The position numbers were made by a program, and so were the translations under genes. Under the pieces are notes generated by a model. The model searched no databases, was not told where the DNA came from, and was given only the letters and a program-made list of their open reading frames with translations. Shown piece by piece: positions 36,251 to 45,953 of a stretch of 64,000 nt of DNA. The stretch's first letter is position 1, and every line of letters begins with the position of its first letter. The stretch is from Tillus elongatus (lineage: Eukaryota; Arthropoda; Insecta; Coleoptera; Cleridae), in assembly GCA_964006375.1 (NCBI GenBank), contig OZ023267.1, forward strand, positions 38,225,753-38,289,752, read 5' to 3'.

Positions 36251-36395
36251 AGCATGAAGAAGGTTTCTGGGCAATTTAGCGATATTAAATAAATATAATT
36301 ACAAATCTTATATGTACTAAAAAGTCTTTAGCTTAAGCTTTTTGAAGTTTATCATGAAGTTTCAATCGCACTGAAAACGTGGCACATTTAAGTAA

Positions 36396-36605
36396 AACCC
36401 AACGTATAGAAATTTTAATTCTTGTTGGATGCGGAGATAAAACCAGAACATAGGAAGAAGTGTGCAATTTGTTTAATGAAAAATATCCACATAACCGTAT
36501 CAGGCACTCCACTATGAATAAAATCGAGATAAAATTTAAAAAATTTGGACATGTTAAACACATGCAAAGTAGAGGGCATCCTGAGAAAATTGACAAATAC
36601 GTAAA
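36396..36605 (+). pseudogene. DD41D mariner transposase, N-terminal part split by a LINE
   Basis: The plus-strand frame reads IEILILVGCGDK, one TAG, then VCNLFNEKYPHNRIR and KIEIKFKKFGHVKHMQSRG, the helix-turn-helix region of these transposases (compare FNEKHPDLP in the 5.7 kb copy). It is cut at about 36605 by the 5' end of LINE copy 4. The continuation is at 38713-39340. Confidence 0.75.
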
Positions 36606-38590
36606 ACACGTACACAGAAAACCTTTTCAGCCACTCAAAAGCCATGGTTCTCTAAATCTTGTGACAAGGCCAGACTTGAAAAGGTCAAAGCTCACAGAGC
36701 GCTTCTACACAATCCCTGTCAAGAAAACCGTCAAGCATTTAACGACGCGAGAAACCGCTATGTCCGCATTCTTTCTGAGACAAAAAACTCGTCTAATAAC
36801 CACATGAAAAACAAAGTCCTCTTAAGCTCCAAGGACAGCAAACCCCTCTGGACTCTTGCTAAATCTATTGGGAATAATTTCTGCAAGAGCACATTTCCAC
36901 CTCTTGTCTCGGGATGAAATTGTTTCTACCGCCCTGGGCAAGGCTGAACTTTTTGCCTCGTTGTTCGCCGGCAATTCTACTCTCAACCCATTTCCAAATG
37001 TTCAACCACCGACAGTCCCCAATGTCGCGCATAAAATGACGGATATCATTTTCAAAACTAAAAAGTACGAAAGAAGCTCTCTTTTCTTAATACCAGGAAA
37101 GCGTCTGGCCTTGACGAGATCCCAGCAATTGTTCTCAAAAAATGCGCACCAGAACTTGCTCCTGTCCTGACTCGTCTGTTTCAGACATCTTACAATAGAG
37201 GTATATTCCCTAGCAACTGTAAAACTGCTCGAGTACAACCCGTCCCCAAGAAAGGATCCAAAGCGCTTCCTAGCAACTACAGGTCGATCTCTCTCCTTTG
37301 AGTCATCTCTAAAGTGATGGAAAATTATATAAACACCAAATTACTAAAATTTCTTGAAAAACACAGTCTAATCCACGACAGTCAGTATGGATTCCGTCAG
37401 CGCAGATCAACTGCTGACCTCCTTTCCTTTGTCACCCATCCTTGGAAAAAGTCTATGGAACTACACGGTGAATCCCAGATTGTCGCTTTAGACATATCCA
37501 AAGCATTCGACGAGGTCTGGCACGTAGCACTGCTTAATAAACTTCCCACCTATGGCCTACTACCAAAACTCTGTACCTGGACAGCAAACTTCCCCTCCAA
37601 CCGGGGAATTTCTGTTGTCGTGGATGGCGATTCCTCCAAACTATATCCAATTAATGCAGGAGTTCCTCAAGGTTCATCTTTAGCCCCTACTTTATTTCTT
37701 CTCCACATCAATGACCTCCTCTCTAGCACATTCAACCCAGTTCACAGTTACGCGGACGAGAGCACCCTCCACTCATATACAATATTATAAGCCTGTCTCT
37801 TTGGCCCAATTAGATGAGGATCGCAGACTCATGGAGGGTTCTGTCTCTGCGGATTTTCAAAAAATATTAGACTGGGGAAGTAGAAATCTTTTACAATTCA
37901 ACCCTACCAAATCTCAGTCTTGCTTTCTATCTCATAAGAGATACACCAGCCCTAGACCTATCACAATGAACAACCCAGTTATTCAAATTAATGAGTCCTT
38001 TTCAATTTATGTGGATTGAAATAAAGTTATTCAAAGAAATTAGTCATTTTCACTTGTGGGCATTTCTGTGGTTCGAAATCTCAATTGACACCAACATGTA
38101 ACATCAATTGCAAAAGCGGCTGCTAAGAAATTAGGTTTCCTCTACCGGGCTCGCAAATACTTTTCACCAGCTAATCTCTATACCTTATATACTTTGCAAA
38201 TAAGGCCAAACCTCGAATACTGCTCTCACATCTGGGGTGCTGCTGCCGCTTCTACACTCGCTATCCTGGACCCCATTGAGAAAAGAGCTATACGTCTCAT
38301 TGGTGACCCAACCCTCACCCAAAGGCTGCTATTCCTTGCCCACCGACGTGTCGTTGGTGACCTCTCTCTCTTTTATAGATATCTGCACGGGCACTGCTCA
38401 AAGGAGCTTTCTTCCATAGTTCCTCCACCTGCTGCCCCCAACAGATCTACCAGGAGAACAGAGCGAATGCACCCTTTTACTGTCCAGGTCACCAGACATA
38501 GAACATCTTGTTATGCCCGCTCTTTTGTCCCGAGGACTTCCAAGTTGTAAAATTCCTTGCCGGCGCATGTTTTTCCTTCTCCTCCGAACC
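36606..38590 (+). pseudogene. LINE reverse transcriptase, broken (copy 4)
   Basis: Frames 36460-36807, 36856-37170, 37314-37790, 37711-38019 and 38194-38550 are consecutive pieces of one RT. ALDISKAFDEVWH and GVPQGSSLAP are present; the catalytic box is YADE in place of YADD (codon GAG). A frameshift follows at about 37780. An internal rearrangement lies at 38010-38060 and a TAA interrupts the C-terminal region (38548-38550). Inactive. Confidence 0.9.
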
Positions 38591-38712
38591 TCCAAACCTT
38601 CAAGTCCAGAATTAACAAGTTGACTCTTTCCTCCTTATCGACACCCACGGTACGATAGTATTTAGGCTGTAAGCCCTCGTGGTGTGTTGTTGAAATAAAA
38701 ATAATAATAAAA
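36606..38712 (+). mobile_element. LINE copy 4, inserted in a mariner gene
   Basis: Starts at the 'acgtacacagaaaacc' position of the RT frame and ends with the family 3' end and an AATAATAAAATAAA tail. The same mariner family is found on both sides, in the same orientation and in N-to-C order, so this is a nested insertion. A target-site duplication was not resolved. Confidence 0.85.
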
Positions 38713-39340
38713 TAAAAACTTAATATTTGGTTGAATGTGGGTAAGAATCCTCATATTGATCAATTGCAGCAGACTATAGAATTTCTCAGTGGTCAGTATG
38801 AGGTACATTAAAATTAAAAAACTCCCACCCTTAGAAAATACAGCTGCTGAACGAAATTAATAAAGATGGCCCTGACCTACGAATGCAAGATTTATGCAAC
38901 CGTAATCCAAACGTTATTCACCAAAATCTTTTTTCGGACGAATCAGCATTTTGGCTGAATGGAATCGCGAATAAACAAAATTACAGGTATTAGAGTAGGG
39001 GCTGAAGCATATACAGAACACTCTCGTAAAGTTAAGGTGTGGACAGGAATAGTCCTTGATAGAATTATAGGTCCTTTTTTCTTCGACGACATTCTCACTT
39101 GGCAGCGGTATCATTATTTTCGAAGGAATTAACTTATTCCTGCTCTTGCTGCAAGTTTTCCAAATGAATATGATCCTGATTTAGCCAATGGTGGTATTTG
39201 GTTTCAGCAAGACGGTGCACCTCAGCACTTTGCACGTACTGTTCGTTTCCAATTAACTCCTTTCCTGGCAAGCCGATCGGTTGGCGAGGACCAACAGAGT
39301 GGCCCGCAGGTCCCCAGATCTTTCTCCCCTAACATATACT
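38713..39340 (+). pseudogene. DD41D mariner transposase, C-terminal part split by a LINE
   Basis: After linker remnants ('GPDLRMQDLCNRNPNV'), FSDESAFWLNGIANKQNYRY carries the first catalytic Asp (about 38938). VWTGIVLDRIIGPFFF and IWFQQDGAPQHFAR (second Asp, about 39210) follow across frameshifts and stops. The third Asp block is lost or decayed after 'PTEWPAGPQ'. It continues the gene begun at 36396. Confidence 0.75.
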
Positions 39341-40257
39341 TAACATATATAATATTCTTAAATATAATATGTGTATTTCACCGAATAGTTTTCTGACTAA
39401 CGCAAAAGCTGTCCGAAGCCAATTTCTTGTACATATATACACAAATTAATATTCTATCTAAACAGTTTGTATATTGCATTTAGATGATGTCAGTTATTAT
39501 ATTTTATTATAATTTTTATTACAATGATTTACCACACGCTGCAGGATAAAATAATACACTATACAGCTTCTTTTTATTATTTAAACGCTATATACATTAT
39601 ATACGCTGTCTGACATTGTTCCCTTTTTATGATTTTTCCAAATTTCACATGAGAGATTCTTTTATGTAATCATTTTCCGAAAGAACTTTAGAGAGGAAGA
39701 GAACACCGAAGTTAATTTTAGTGTAAACAGCGCACGAATCGCCGAGGTTGAATATTCATTTAGGTACAGGATTCTTAATTTACTTTGCAACTCTACCTCT
39801 CCAGCAGGATATACGTGCCTTGCTGCTGAGTTATTATTTGTGAATATTTAAAGAAAAGTTTACTTTATGAAGTATTTAATTACATTCTGCGAGTATAATT
39901 AAATGAAAACATCAAAAGTATACAAGCTTTTGAACGATGTTATTTAAAAGTAGCATAATGTGAAAAAAGGCAGAAGTGGAAGATAAAAGTAGATGCTCGT
40001 CTGAGTTCATTGTTAGCTTTTTAATGTCAGAATAATGAACGGGAGTGAGGTAGTAAATTATAAATAGGAAAAAGCAGAGCTAACTCTTTTAGCTCTAACG
40101 GATTTATTGTTGCTTCAGCAAGCGTGAGTTTAGGACAAGGAGGATTGTCTTTGTTGACGCAATGTTATACAAAAATAATTATGTTCTATATTCACAAGCT
40201 TTGCGTGACGATTTAGTATGTTGTAAAAGGATTAATTTTTGTAATATAATTTTTTTT
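39341..40257. other. No recognisable feature
   Basis: AT-rich; no repeats shared with the rest of the window. Confidence 0.55.
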
Positions 40258-40568
40258 GTACTTTAACGTCGGTCTCTTTCCGCGACTTTGGTCAATCACC
40301 GACGCCAGGAAACAGTTTCATCTTACCATCCTGGAAAATTTCTCGCACCTCCGCCTTTCTGTAATGAGGGTAGTGATCTTTAACGTGCCCACCATCGCAT
40401 TGACACGGGACCGACAGCTTTACGCCCCTTCCAAAGGGTGGAACGTGCAGACATTCAACTTGCTTAAATAGAATGCCAGAACCTCGGTTTATGTTAATTT
40501 TACAGTATCTACTCAATAAGTAAAAGGGGAACCCTGGGAATCGAACCCAGTACACTTGGGTTCAGAGG
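40258..40568 (-). repeat. tRNA-derived SINE, 5'-truncated
   Basis: Body and B-box complement (tcgaacccagtac) match the 29.7 kb copy. The A box is missing and the copy stops at 'cagaggtac', the position where the 7.4 kb copy also stops. Confidence 0.75.
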
Positions 40569-40852
40569 TACAAATACACTCAAAATCAACAACATTTGTT
40601 GATCTCACAAGAATTGTAACGTTCTGTGGTGGATTTTTACAAGTAAATTAAATACTCTGTAACCCCAAAGAAACTTTATTCTAGAACGTACATTTGATAT
40701 AATAGAAATCCCTTTTAGTATACTTACTACTACTACAATTCACGAGCGTAACTGCATGACTGAATTCTGGTGACGGTGATTACGAATTTCTTATCGCTCT
40801 ATAAAAACATAGAAGGTATACTCTCAGCCGTACGCGCCTTTAATAAAACACT

Positions 40853-40854
<2 letters not shown>

Positions 40855-40927
<73 letters not shown>
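40855..40927. repeat. (TA)n microsatellite abutting a mariner end
   Basis: About 73 bp of TA repeat. The next base begins the mariner terminus 'cagggtggcgc', so the element appears inserted in the repeat, consistent with TA target choice. Confidence 0.97.
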
Positions 40928-40930
<3 letters not shown>

Positions 40931-42411
40931 GGTGGCGCATTGAAAACGAAACAGACCGATTTGCGTCCAGAGAATTTTTTTAAGAAACGCTGAAACACGT
41001 CAATTTTAATATTGAGGGGGACATGTTTTCACATGAAACTCAACTTTGTCATTTGTCACATCAACCCTTTAAAGGTGGTGATAACAACCCTTATATTTTA
41101 AATAGGGAACATGGGTCTAGTGTTACATCATTTGAAAGCTCTTTCTTTTCTGAATTCAGCACACTAATTTTTTTTGGAAGTTTTATCAACTCGTTTAAAA
41201 ATTATTCACAGTTGGAGTTGCAAGAACGTATTTCATTCATTGTGATAAGAAATGCTCTGATTAGTCCTGTTTTCGTTAAAAAAAATCAAAAAAACAAAAC
41301 CAAACGTTCAAAAATGTTTATTCTGTTAAGTAAGTGTTCAAATTGTTGAGCACCAGCTTCCATACAAAAGTATAAATTTTGTTCAAAACGAGCTCTGACA
41401 TTCTGGAGCATTTGTGGAGTTATTAGAGGGCATTCTTCAACAATGCGTCGTCATAATTCTTTCAGAGACTCCGGTTCTGTTGCGTAAATTTTACTCTTTA
41501 AATGGCCCCGTAGAAATAAGTCTAAAGGAGTTAAATCCGGTGATCTAGGGGACCACTCAATAGCACCCCTACGCCCAATCCATTGTCCTGAAAATTCTCT
41601 GTTCAAAAACTCCCTAACACGTTGTGAAAAATGCAGATGAGCTCCATCTTGTTGAAACACTAATTGATTTTCTTGATAGCGATCATCATTTTCAACAATG
41701 TCAATTAGTAGAGGATAAACCATATCTTCTAGTAACTCCAAATACGTTTCGCCACTCAAATTGCCATCAAGAAAAATTGGTCCGATCAATTAGTAGGAGG
41801 GTAAACGAGATCTTCTAGGTCCGATTAAACGGACTCCAAAAATGCCAGTCCAGACATTCAATTTCTGTGGAGTTTGAGTGTGGACTTCATGAAAGTTTCT
41901 TGGATTATTATCTGCCCAATAAAGACAATTATGAGGATTGACTGTAGAGTTTAATAAAAACGTACACTCGTCTGAAAAACAGATATTGAACAGAAAGTTC
42001 CCGTTATCAACTATTCGTGCGGTCATAACAAAAATCCAGCCGCCGATCAAAATTATCTTCATTCAGTTGTTGTACAAGATGAATTTTATACGGGTGAAAT
42101 TTATGATGCTTCAATATTCGCTGAATAGTTCTTCTTTTGATGTTTGAAACAGTGGCCAATTTTCTCGTGCTCAAAGTTGGGTCTGCAGCAATACAAAACT
42201 TCAATCTCAGTAGTCTCATTTCTAACCGGAAATTCACGTTCAGGATCCCGTTTTTTTTGTTGGCGACTGTACCACTTTGTTGAAACTTTGCAACTGACTC
42301 CAAAATGTATTTTCTGTTAACATGTCTGTTCGTATGTCGTTCATTAAACAAATTTGCGGTACGGTTGGCACAGTCATCGTTTTTGAAAAAAAGAGTAATT
42401 AATTCATTCAT
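40928..42411 (-). mobile_element. Mariner-like element, right end lost
   Basis: Left inverted end (40928-41260) is nearly identical to that of the 27.8 kb element. The gene is on the minus strand. At about 42411 the N-terminal region passes into an unrelated mariner-like end (42412-42987) and the right terminal repeat is missing. Confidence 0.85.
41290..42411 (-). pseudogene. DD41D mariner transposase, copy with first Asp retained
   Basis: Helix-turn-helix region 42007-42411 (FFKNDDCANRTANLFNERH, RRTIQRILKHHKFHPYKIHL). Frame 41790-42062 has NICFSDECTFLL (first catalytic Asp present) and LNVWTGIFGVRLIGP. A ~35-bp local duplication ('caattagtagg...gatcttctagg', 41786-41818) then disrupts the frame. 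Frame 41451-41789 has VFQQDGAHLHFSQ and SPDLTPLDLFL; counting from the second to the third Asp gives 41 intervening residues. The start codon region is truncated. Not functional, but the catalytic triad can be read from one copy. Confidence 0.9.
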
Positions 42412-42987
42412 TACGGAAAATTATGTTAAAAGTAGAAGTCTATTGTTAAACTCCATGGCCTACTGCTTTTTGAACACTTTTATTGTCACTTGTTTTCTGG
42501 TGTTGGATTTCATAGCCTACTATCCTCAAAACGGTTTTTTCCAAAATTAACAGTGCAATTACAAGACTCCTCAAGCATGTTGTACATCATTGGAAAGCGC
42601 TGTTTTCACAGGCTATCACATGAGAAAAATCCAATATGGCTGCCACAATCAAAACAAACGTTGATACCTGTATGTCAAAAACAAATGGCAATCCAAAGTT
42701 GAGAATATCACAGAAACATTACTCTGTAAAAAGTGTCCTGATAATGTGCAAGTCTTAGACATGTCAGAACAACGCCTACTTAGATATTGAAGAAAAAGAA
42801 ATCGACAAATTTTGTTTTTTTTCAAAATAACTCGAAAACGAAAAGAGGTAGGGCAAAATACAAGTCATATTTGGAACGAGCATCAAATTATACAAAACAT
42901 TGCTAATTTAACCGTCTCCCTATCTCTAATAATAACGGAGATAGCAATACATTCCCATCTAGTTTGGGACACACTGTATACGATATG
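42412..42987. repeat. Terminal region of another mariner-like element
   Basis: Ends with 'agtttgggacacactgtata' (42960-42980), an outward mariner-type terminus resembling the right end of the 58.9-63.0 kb element ('tttggggcacgctgtata'). 'ccaatatggctgcca' at 42630 also has a counterpart there. No transposase frame is present. Confidence 0.5.
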
Positions 42988-43711
42988 GGTGTAAAAAATA
43001 TAAACGTAAAGCCAAGCCGAAACATAATAGGTTGTTTTTAAGCTAGCCCGGTTGTCAGCTACGCAGCTTTTTTTGCCCTAGACATAACAAATGGGTTAGA
43101 GAATGAGCGAGTGACAAAGAATTTGCAATTATACAAAGCTATTAATCTGGGGGTATTTCCAGAGTGTAAATCAATCCGCATTAGCGTATATTCACAGTGA
43201 GCGGGTGGCCGGAATTCGCAGTCAACCAGGAACTTGGAATTGTCCGGAACAGAATCAGCGGCCATTGTCTTGGCACATAATACATCTACTCTGTTGCGTT
43301 ATTGTCGCATTTACAACATTTCAATACACGCTTGTCCATTTACGTTCACTGTTGCGTATACGTAGGTATGTAGCTATACGCCACTATACAACAATACTAC
43401 ATAATCATGGTAAGCGTGCTATATATTCAAAATAACATATGCGACATGATTAATATTAGTACAGAGAACATCACCTAATCGCTTCATATTACTGCTAATT
43501 AAGATTACTTCAAATCAATAGACGATAAGTAAATATTATAGGAGTACATCTCAACTTTTTGTGTGATAGTCAATTTCGTAAAAAATAGTTTTAAATTCTC
43601 CATATACTCACCGAATAGTGAGTGTCTCGTTTGTACTAGAAATAAGGCTCAAAACATAAGTTTTAATAAATTTTCGTACTATTACCCATTACGTTTGAAG
43701 GTATAATATTA
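42988..43711. other. No recognisable feature
   Basis: Nothing recognised. Confidence 0.5.
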
Positions 43712-43759
43712 ATAAGTACAGTTGGAGAACACCCAAATCACAACAACACATATTTCAGA

Positions 43760-43799
43760 GACCTTACGATCGTTTCGTTGACAATGTCAACATCTTCAG
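43760..43799 (-). ncRNA. Hammerhead-like motif in Penelope terminal repeat (inverted copy)
   Basis: Minus strand: CTGAAGA (43799-43793), one extra T, GTTGAC-ATT-GTCAAC stem, GAAAC, 9-nt segment and GGTC. Core boxes are intact; stem I is not evident and one base is bulged before stem II. A sense copy is at 45497-45536. Confidence 0.5.
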
Positions 43800-43828
43800 A
43801 GGAAGAAAAATTCTAAAATAAAACTAGG

Positions 43829-44056
43829 AGAAACATAGCCACCAGATTTCGTGAACATCTCGCACAGTTACGATATGGTACGGTGGACAAATCGTGTGTA
43901 GCACAACATATATGGGATAATAATCACCACATTGACAAAGAAATTTTGAAACTTGTCAAAAATGTTAGACATCAAACTATGCTTGATTCGTTAGAAAGTA
44001 TTTTTATACTAAGGTATATTAAGAAAAAAACTTCATTGAATCGTGCGGCACCCTAG
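43829..44056 (+). pseudogene. Penelope-like GIY-YIG endonuclease C-terminal part
   Basis: 75 codons ending in TAG: ATRFREHLAQLRYGTVDKS, VAQHIWDNNHHIDKEILK, then TMLDSLESIFILRYIKKK and a final LNRAAP. The RFREHL, D-K-S-x-VA-x-H and LE-x-IFI-x-R spacing is that of the C-terminal endonuclease of Penelope-like elements. The GIY and YIG motifs and the whole RT are missing (5' truncation); a TAA lies 13 bp upstream in frame. The protein would have nicked target DNA to prime reverse transcription. Confidence 0.75.
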
Positions 44057-44097
44057 TTTTAAGCCCCTAATTTTCTCTTTGCATTTGACCGCTTAAA

Positions 44098-44111
44098 CAC
44101 TTCTAATTTGT
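44098..44111. repeat. Direct repeat flanking the hammerhead array (left)
   Basis: CACTTCTAATTTGT, identical to 44836-44849. It lies 42 bp after the Penelope stop codon. Interpreted as a target-site duplication made when the array was inserted. Confidence 0.8.
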
Positions 44112-44140
44112 AAGACTAGATGCATTCTCGCAACAATTAG

Positions 44141-44183
44141 AATCGTAGACAGGTTTCGCTCTCATTAGAGCTCTTCAGTACGG
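44141..44183 (-). ncRNA. Type I hammerhead ribozyme, inverted unit
   Basis: Minus strand: CCGTA, CTGAAGA (44178-44172), stem II GCTCT-AATG-AGAGC with 5 perfect pairs, GAAA, C-CT-GT stem III, C17 at 44148, then TACGA. Core complete; stem I has 4 pairs (CGTA/TACG). Predicted cleavage between 44148 and 44147. Confidence 0.85.
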
Positions 44184-44282
44184 CATACTAATTGTAGCAA
44201 AAATGCACCAAAAATAACACGGCTATCGTATAGCCAGTCTTAAAACACTGAGTGACTGGTGAACGTGTCGCCACCTAGTTCG

Positions 44283-44329
44283 GAACCGTACTGAAGAGCT
44301 CTAATGAGAGCAAAACCGGTCTACGGTTC
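44283..44329 (+). ncRNA. Type I hammerhead ribozyme, unit 1, G12 mutated
   Basis: GAACCGTA (44283-44290), CTGAAGA (44291-44297), stem II GCTCT-AATG-AGAGC, then AAAA where GAAA is required (44312 G to A), CCGGT, C17 at 44321 and TACGGTTC (44322-44329). Stem I is 8 perfect pairs, helped by the junction with the inverted unit. The G12 change should abolish cleavage. Confidence 0.85.
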
Positions 44330-44592
44330 TAATTGTTGCGAGAATGCATCTAGTCTTACATACTTTGTCCCTATATTGGGGTAGAAATGGGCCAGGGCTA
44401 ACAATTTTTTAAATTGTTAGTTAGTTGTATACTGTCTCTATTTTTAACACTCTGTGTTATTTGGAGCGGGCGTGACAACATAGTACTTGGTTCCGAACTA
44501 GGTGGCGACACGTTCACCACTCACTTAGTGTTTTAAGACTGGCTATACGATAGCCGTGTTATTTTTAGTGCATTTTTGCTACAATTAGTATG

Positions 44593-44636
44593 CCGTACTG
44601 AAGAGCTCTAATGAGAGCGAAACCGGTCTACAGTTC
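44593..44636 (+). ncRNA. Type I hammerhead ribozyme, unit 2
   Basis: CCGTA, CTGAAGA (44598-44604), stem II GCTCT-AATG-AGAGC, GAAA (44619-44622), CCGGT, C17 at 44628 and TACAG. All core positions are present; stem I has a C-A mismatch (CCGTA against TACAG), which may weaken it. Predicted cleavage between 44628 and 44629. Confidence 0.85.
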
Positions 44637-44835
44637 TAATTGTTGCGAGAATGCATCTAGTCTTACATACTTTGTCCCTATATTGGGGTAGAAATGGGCC
44701 AGGGCTAACAATTTTTTAAATTGTTAGTTAGTTGTATACTGTCTTTATTTTTAACACTCTGTGTTATTTGGAGCGGGCGTGACAACATAGTACTTGGTTC
44801 CGAACTAGGTGGCGACACGTTCACCACTCAGTTAG

Positions 44836-44849
44836 CACTTCTAATTTGT
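44836..44849. repeat. Direct repeat flanking the hammerhead array (right)
   Basis: CACTTCTAATTTGT, identical to 44098-44111. Confidence 0.8.
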
Positions 44850-44887
44850 CTGGTAGAATAATAAATTACTGTCAAAAACTCGGCCGG

Positions 44888-44992
<105 letters not shown>

Positions 44993-45496
44993 AATCTCTA
45001 TGTTTTTCCCGACTTAAAGACCCGTTCGATTTGTTGTATTTATGTAGTCAAGATAAATACTTTCACGTAGAATTAAAATCAATATAAATATAGTTTTTAT
45101 GTAGTATTTTAGTTGAATTACTTACCCTTTGTTAGAGTTAACATGGTGAGACAGAGACCTGGGTTTTAGTTATCTATTTAAAAAAGATGAGGTGAGTTGA
45201 TGTTGTTTATCTCACCAGATGTCTTTTTCGGCATGATCCAATATCCACATAGTAAATTTCTAGATCGAAAGGAAACATGCTGATTCCTTAAATAACTCGA
45301 GTTCTTTAAACCTATATTAGATAAGGGTCATAAATTTGTCGACCAGAAGATTAAAGCAGGTCTTCGACCTCGTAGTTTCACTGCACAATAAACAAACGAT
45401 AGTTCTTGGACGACAACTTTACTTCGGACTAGTTCGTTTACCTTGACACGATATAAATACACGTTAGCTACTTTTTATTTTAGAATTTTTCTTCCT

Positions 45497-45536
45497 CTGA
45501 AGATGTTGACATTGTCAACGAAATGATCGTAAGGTC
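45497..45536 (+). ncRNA. Hammerhead-like motif in Penelope terminal repeat (sense copy)
   Basis: CTGAAGA (45497-45503), extra T, GTTGAC-ATT-GTCAAC, GAAA (45520-45523), then GATCGTAAG and GTC. In sense with the GIY-YIG remnant. Stem I not found locally; might form only in a dimeric transcript. Confidence 0.5.
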
Positions 45537-45953
45537 TCTGAAATATGTGTTGTGATGATCTGGGTGTTTTCCAAGTGTACTTATTAGTGCTCATCACAGG
45601 TTTCAGTTTTCACATAGTGGTAGAATATTAGCTTTTCTTGAATCTTTGTTTAATACTTATTGGTCAAAAAAAAATCCTTCATTGGTTGATGCATACGGCA
45701 ATACAATGCACTTTGCTGACGCAATTGTTACAACAGACAAAATCCCAATATTTACCCTACTCTATCAAAAAATGCTGAAAATAGATATAATATTTCCAAA
45801 TTATACCATTTTCTCATCTCTAAATCGTTACATACTTAAAGCAACATTGTAAAAGTTTGATAAATATACACAAATATATGCAGATGATTCTAAATCGTTA
45901 TCTGGGGCAGGCTGTGCATTTTATTTCCAAGACTGTAGATACCAACAAGTTAA

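Larger units (their letters stand above)
44112..44835. repeat. Hammerhead tandem repeat, locus 2 (retrozyme-like array)
   Basis: Three pieces: an inverted partial unit (44112 to about 44287), a complete plus unit of 307 bp (44288-44594) and a partial plus unit (44595-44835). Plus units are nearly identical ('ttgcgagaatgcatctagtc', 'ggtggcgacacgttcaccac'). Each piece carries a hammerhead. No open frame is shared. Exact 14-bp direct repeats bound the array, showing it entered as a unit. Size, tandem layout, hammerheads and target duplication match animal retrozymes. Confidence 0.88.
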
